NCBI GenBank assembly: GCA_913064935.1
Contig: CAJYBF010000098.1
Location: forward strand, 1 to 5,108
Length of the DNA: 5,108 nucleotides
Origin: an uncultured Mollicutes bacterium
GTDB lineage: Bacteria > Bacillota_I > Bacilli_A > MAG-NZ
Reading direction: 5' to 3'
The position numbers and the translations under genes were made by a program. Every line of letters begins with the position of its first letter. The stretch's first letter is position 1. The notes beneath the pieces were generated by a model, which worked only from the letters and a program-made list of their open reading frames with translations, was not told the DNA's origin and did not search any database. Positions 4,806 through 5,108 of the stretch are shown one piece after another.

Positions 4806-5108
4806 ATGGAAAGAAATACGTCTATAGTTGAGTCAATGATTATTAATGCTAGAAATCATTTGTTGGACACGTCTTTTAATAATAGAATGATAAATTCTAA
4901 AATTACAAAAAACAAGGGATTATCATTTAATGTTGAAAACCTGGATAAATTTTACGAACTAGTGGTAGGTAATAACTCTTTTACTTTTCTTCCATTAGAA
5001 AATAAGAAGACTCCTGATTCTAATTTAAAGTCAAGTGATAAAGTTAACATTGAGTACAATAAGAATATTGAAAAGGTTGGAAATGTTGGTGCAATTTGCA
5101 TTTTAGAT
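4806..5108 (+). CDS. DUF4011 domain protein, N-terminal part (probable large helicase; runs off the window)
   Basis: Only the first 101 codons are present; the frame is open at the right edge. ATG 4806 follows GAGG (4795-4798) by seven bases, and an in-frame TGA at 4794-4796 excludes a longer start. The opening helix INARNHLLDTSFNNRMIN (13-30) matches the N-terminal signature of DUF4011 (typical form: W-x-x-x-LLDLSxRNRLLNF). FYELVVGNNSFTFLPLEN (49-66) is also typical of that domain. Full-length proteins of this family usually continue into a superfamily 1 helicase (DNA2/NAM7-like), often with DUF3320 and sometimes a Vsr-like nuclease. DUF4011-helicase-Vsr proteins have been reported as an antiphage system (hhe). 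Whether helicase and nuclease parts follow here cannot be seen. The gene has its own strong promoter, consistent with an independently transcribed defence gene. Confidence 0.72.
   Translation, partial: MERNTSIVESMIINARNHLLDTSFNNRMINSKITKNKGLSFNVENLDKFYELVVGNNSFTFLPLENKKTPDSNLKSSDKVNIEYNKNIEKVGNVGAICILD

Noticed and set aside
1..5108. CRISPR array, tRNA or rRNA genes
   Set aside because: No regularly spaced repeats, cloverleaf or rRNA-like sequence seen; GGTTCGA at 7-13 only resembles a T-arm and has no acceptor or anticodon partner.

Overview
The window is AT-rich chromosomal DNA with GGAGG-type ribosome binding sites, TGG for tryptophan, and TAA and TAG ends on the intact genes. This fits a low-GC Firmicute or a close relative using the standard bacterial code. 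No rRNA or tRNA fixes the taxon. A Bacilli/Erysipelotrichia/Mollicutes-like lineage is a guess from the style of the WalJ and RlmH proteins.

Left part (1-1520): a decayed walJ(yycJ)-rlmH locus. A promoter and strong RBS drive an ORF (257-835). Its first ~93 residues are an AhpD-like (carboxymuconolactone decarboxylase) fragment, and the rest is the C-terminal part of the metallo-hydrolase WalJ/YycJ. WalJ is cut by an in-frame TGA, and its tail stays readable to 1039. rlmH follows at once (1041-1520). It is the normal 159 codons long but has two in-frame stops and damaged glycines in its SAM-binding loop.

Middle part (1503-2875): the 3' end of rlmH (GCGCCGTAACATAAAT) recurs at 2478-2493 with one mismatch. 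The two copies bracket one GNAT acetyltransferase gene. The 3' end of rlmH is the classic integration site of staphylococcal cassette chromosome (SCC) elements, so the repeats look like att sites and the GNAT gene like a small cassette. A MazG-like/dCTPase-type pyrophosphohydrolase gene follows the second copy. No recombinase gene is in view.

Right part (2876-5108): a bidirectional terminator separates the MazG-like gene from a convergent MFS transporter (minus strand, OFA/MCT-like). About 600 bases without an intact gene follow, holding two orphan plus-strand terminators and a possible decayed coding remnant. Then comes a well-formed promoter and the first 101 codons of a DUF4011 protein, which runs off the window. 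DUF4011 proteins are usually large helicases, some from phage-defence loci.

Taken together, this looks like an integration hotspot at rlmH: housekeeping genes are eroding on the left, and accessory cargo (acetyltransferase, nucleotide hydrolase, transporter, probable defence helicase) has accumulated on the right. The genes do not form one evident pathway.
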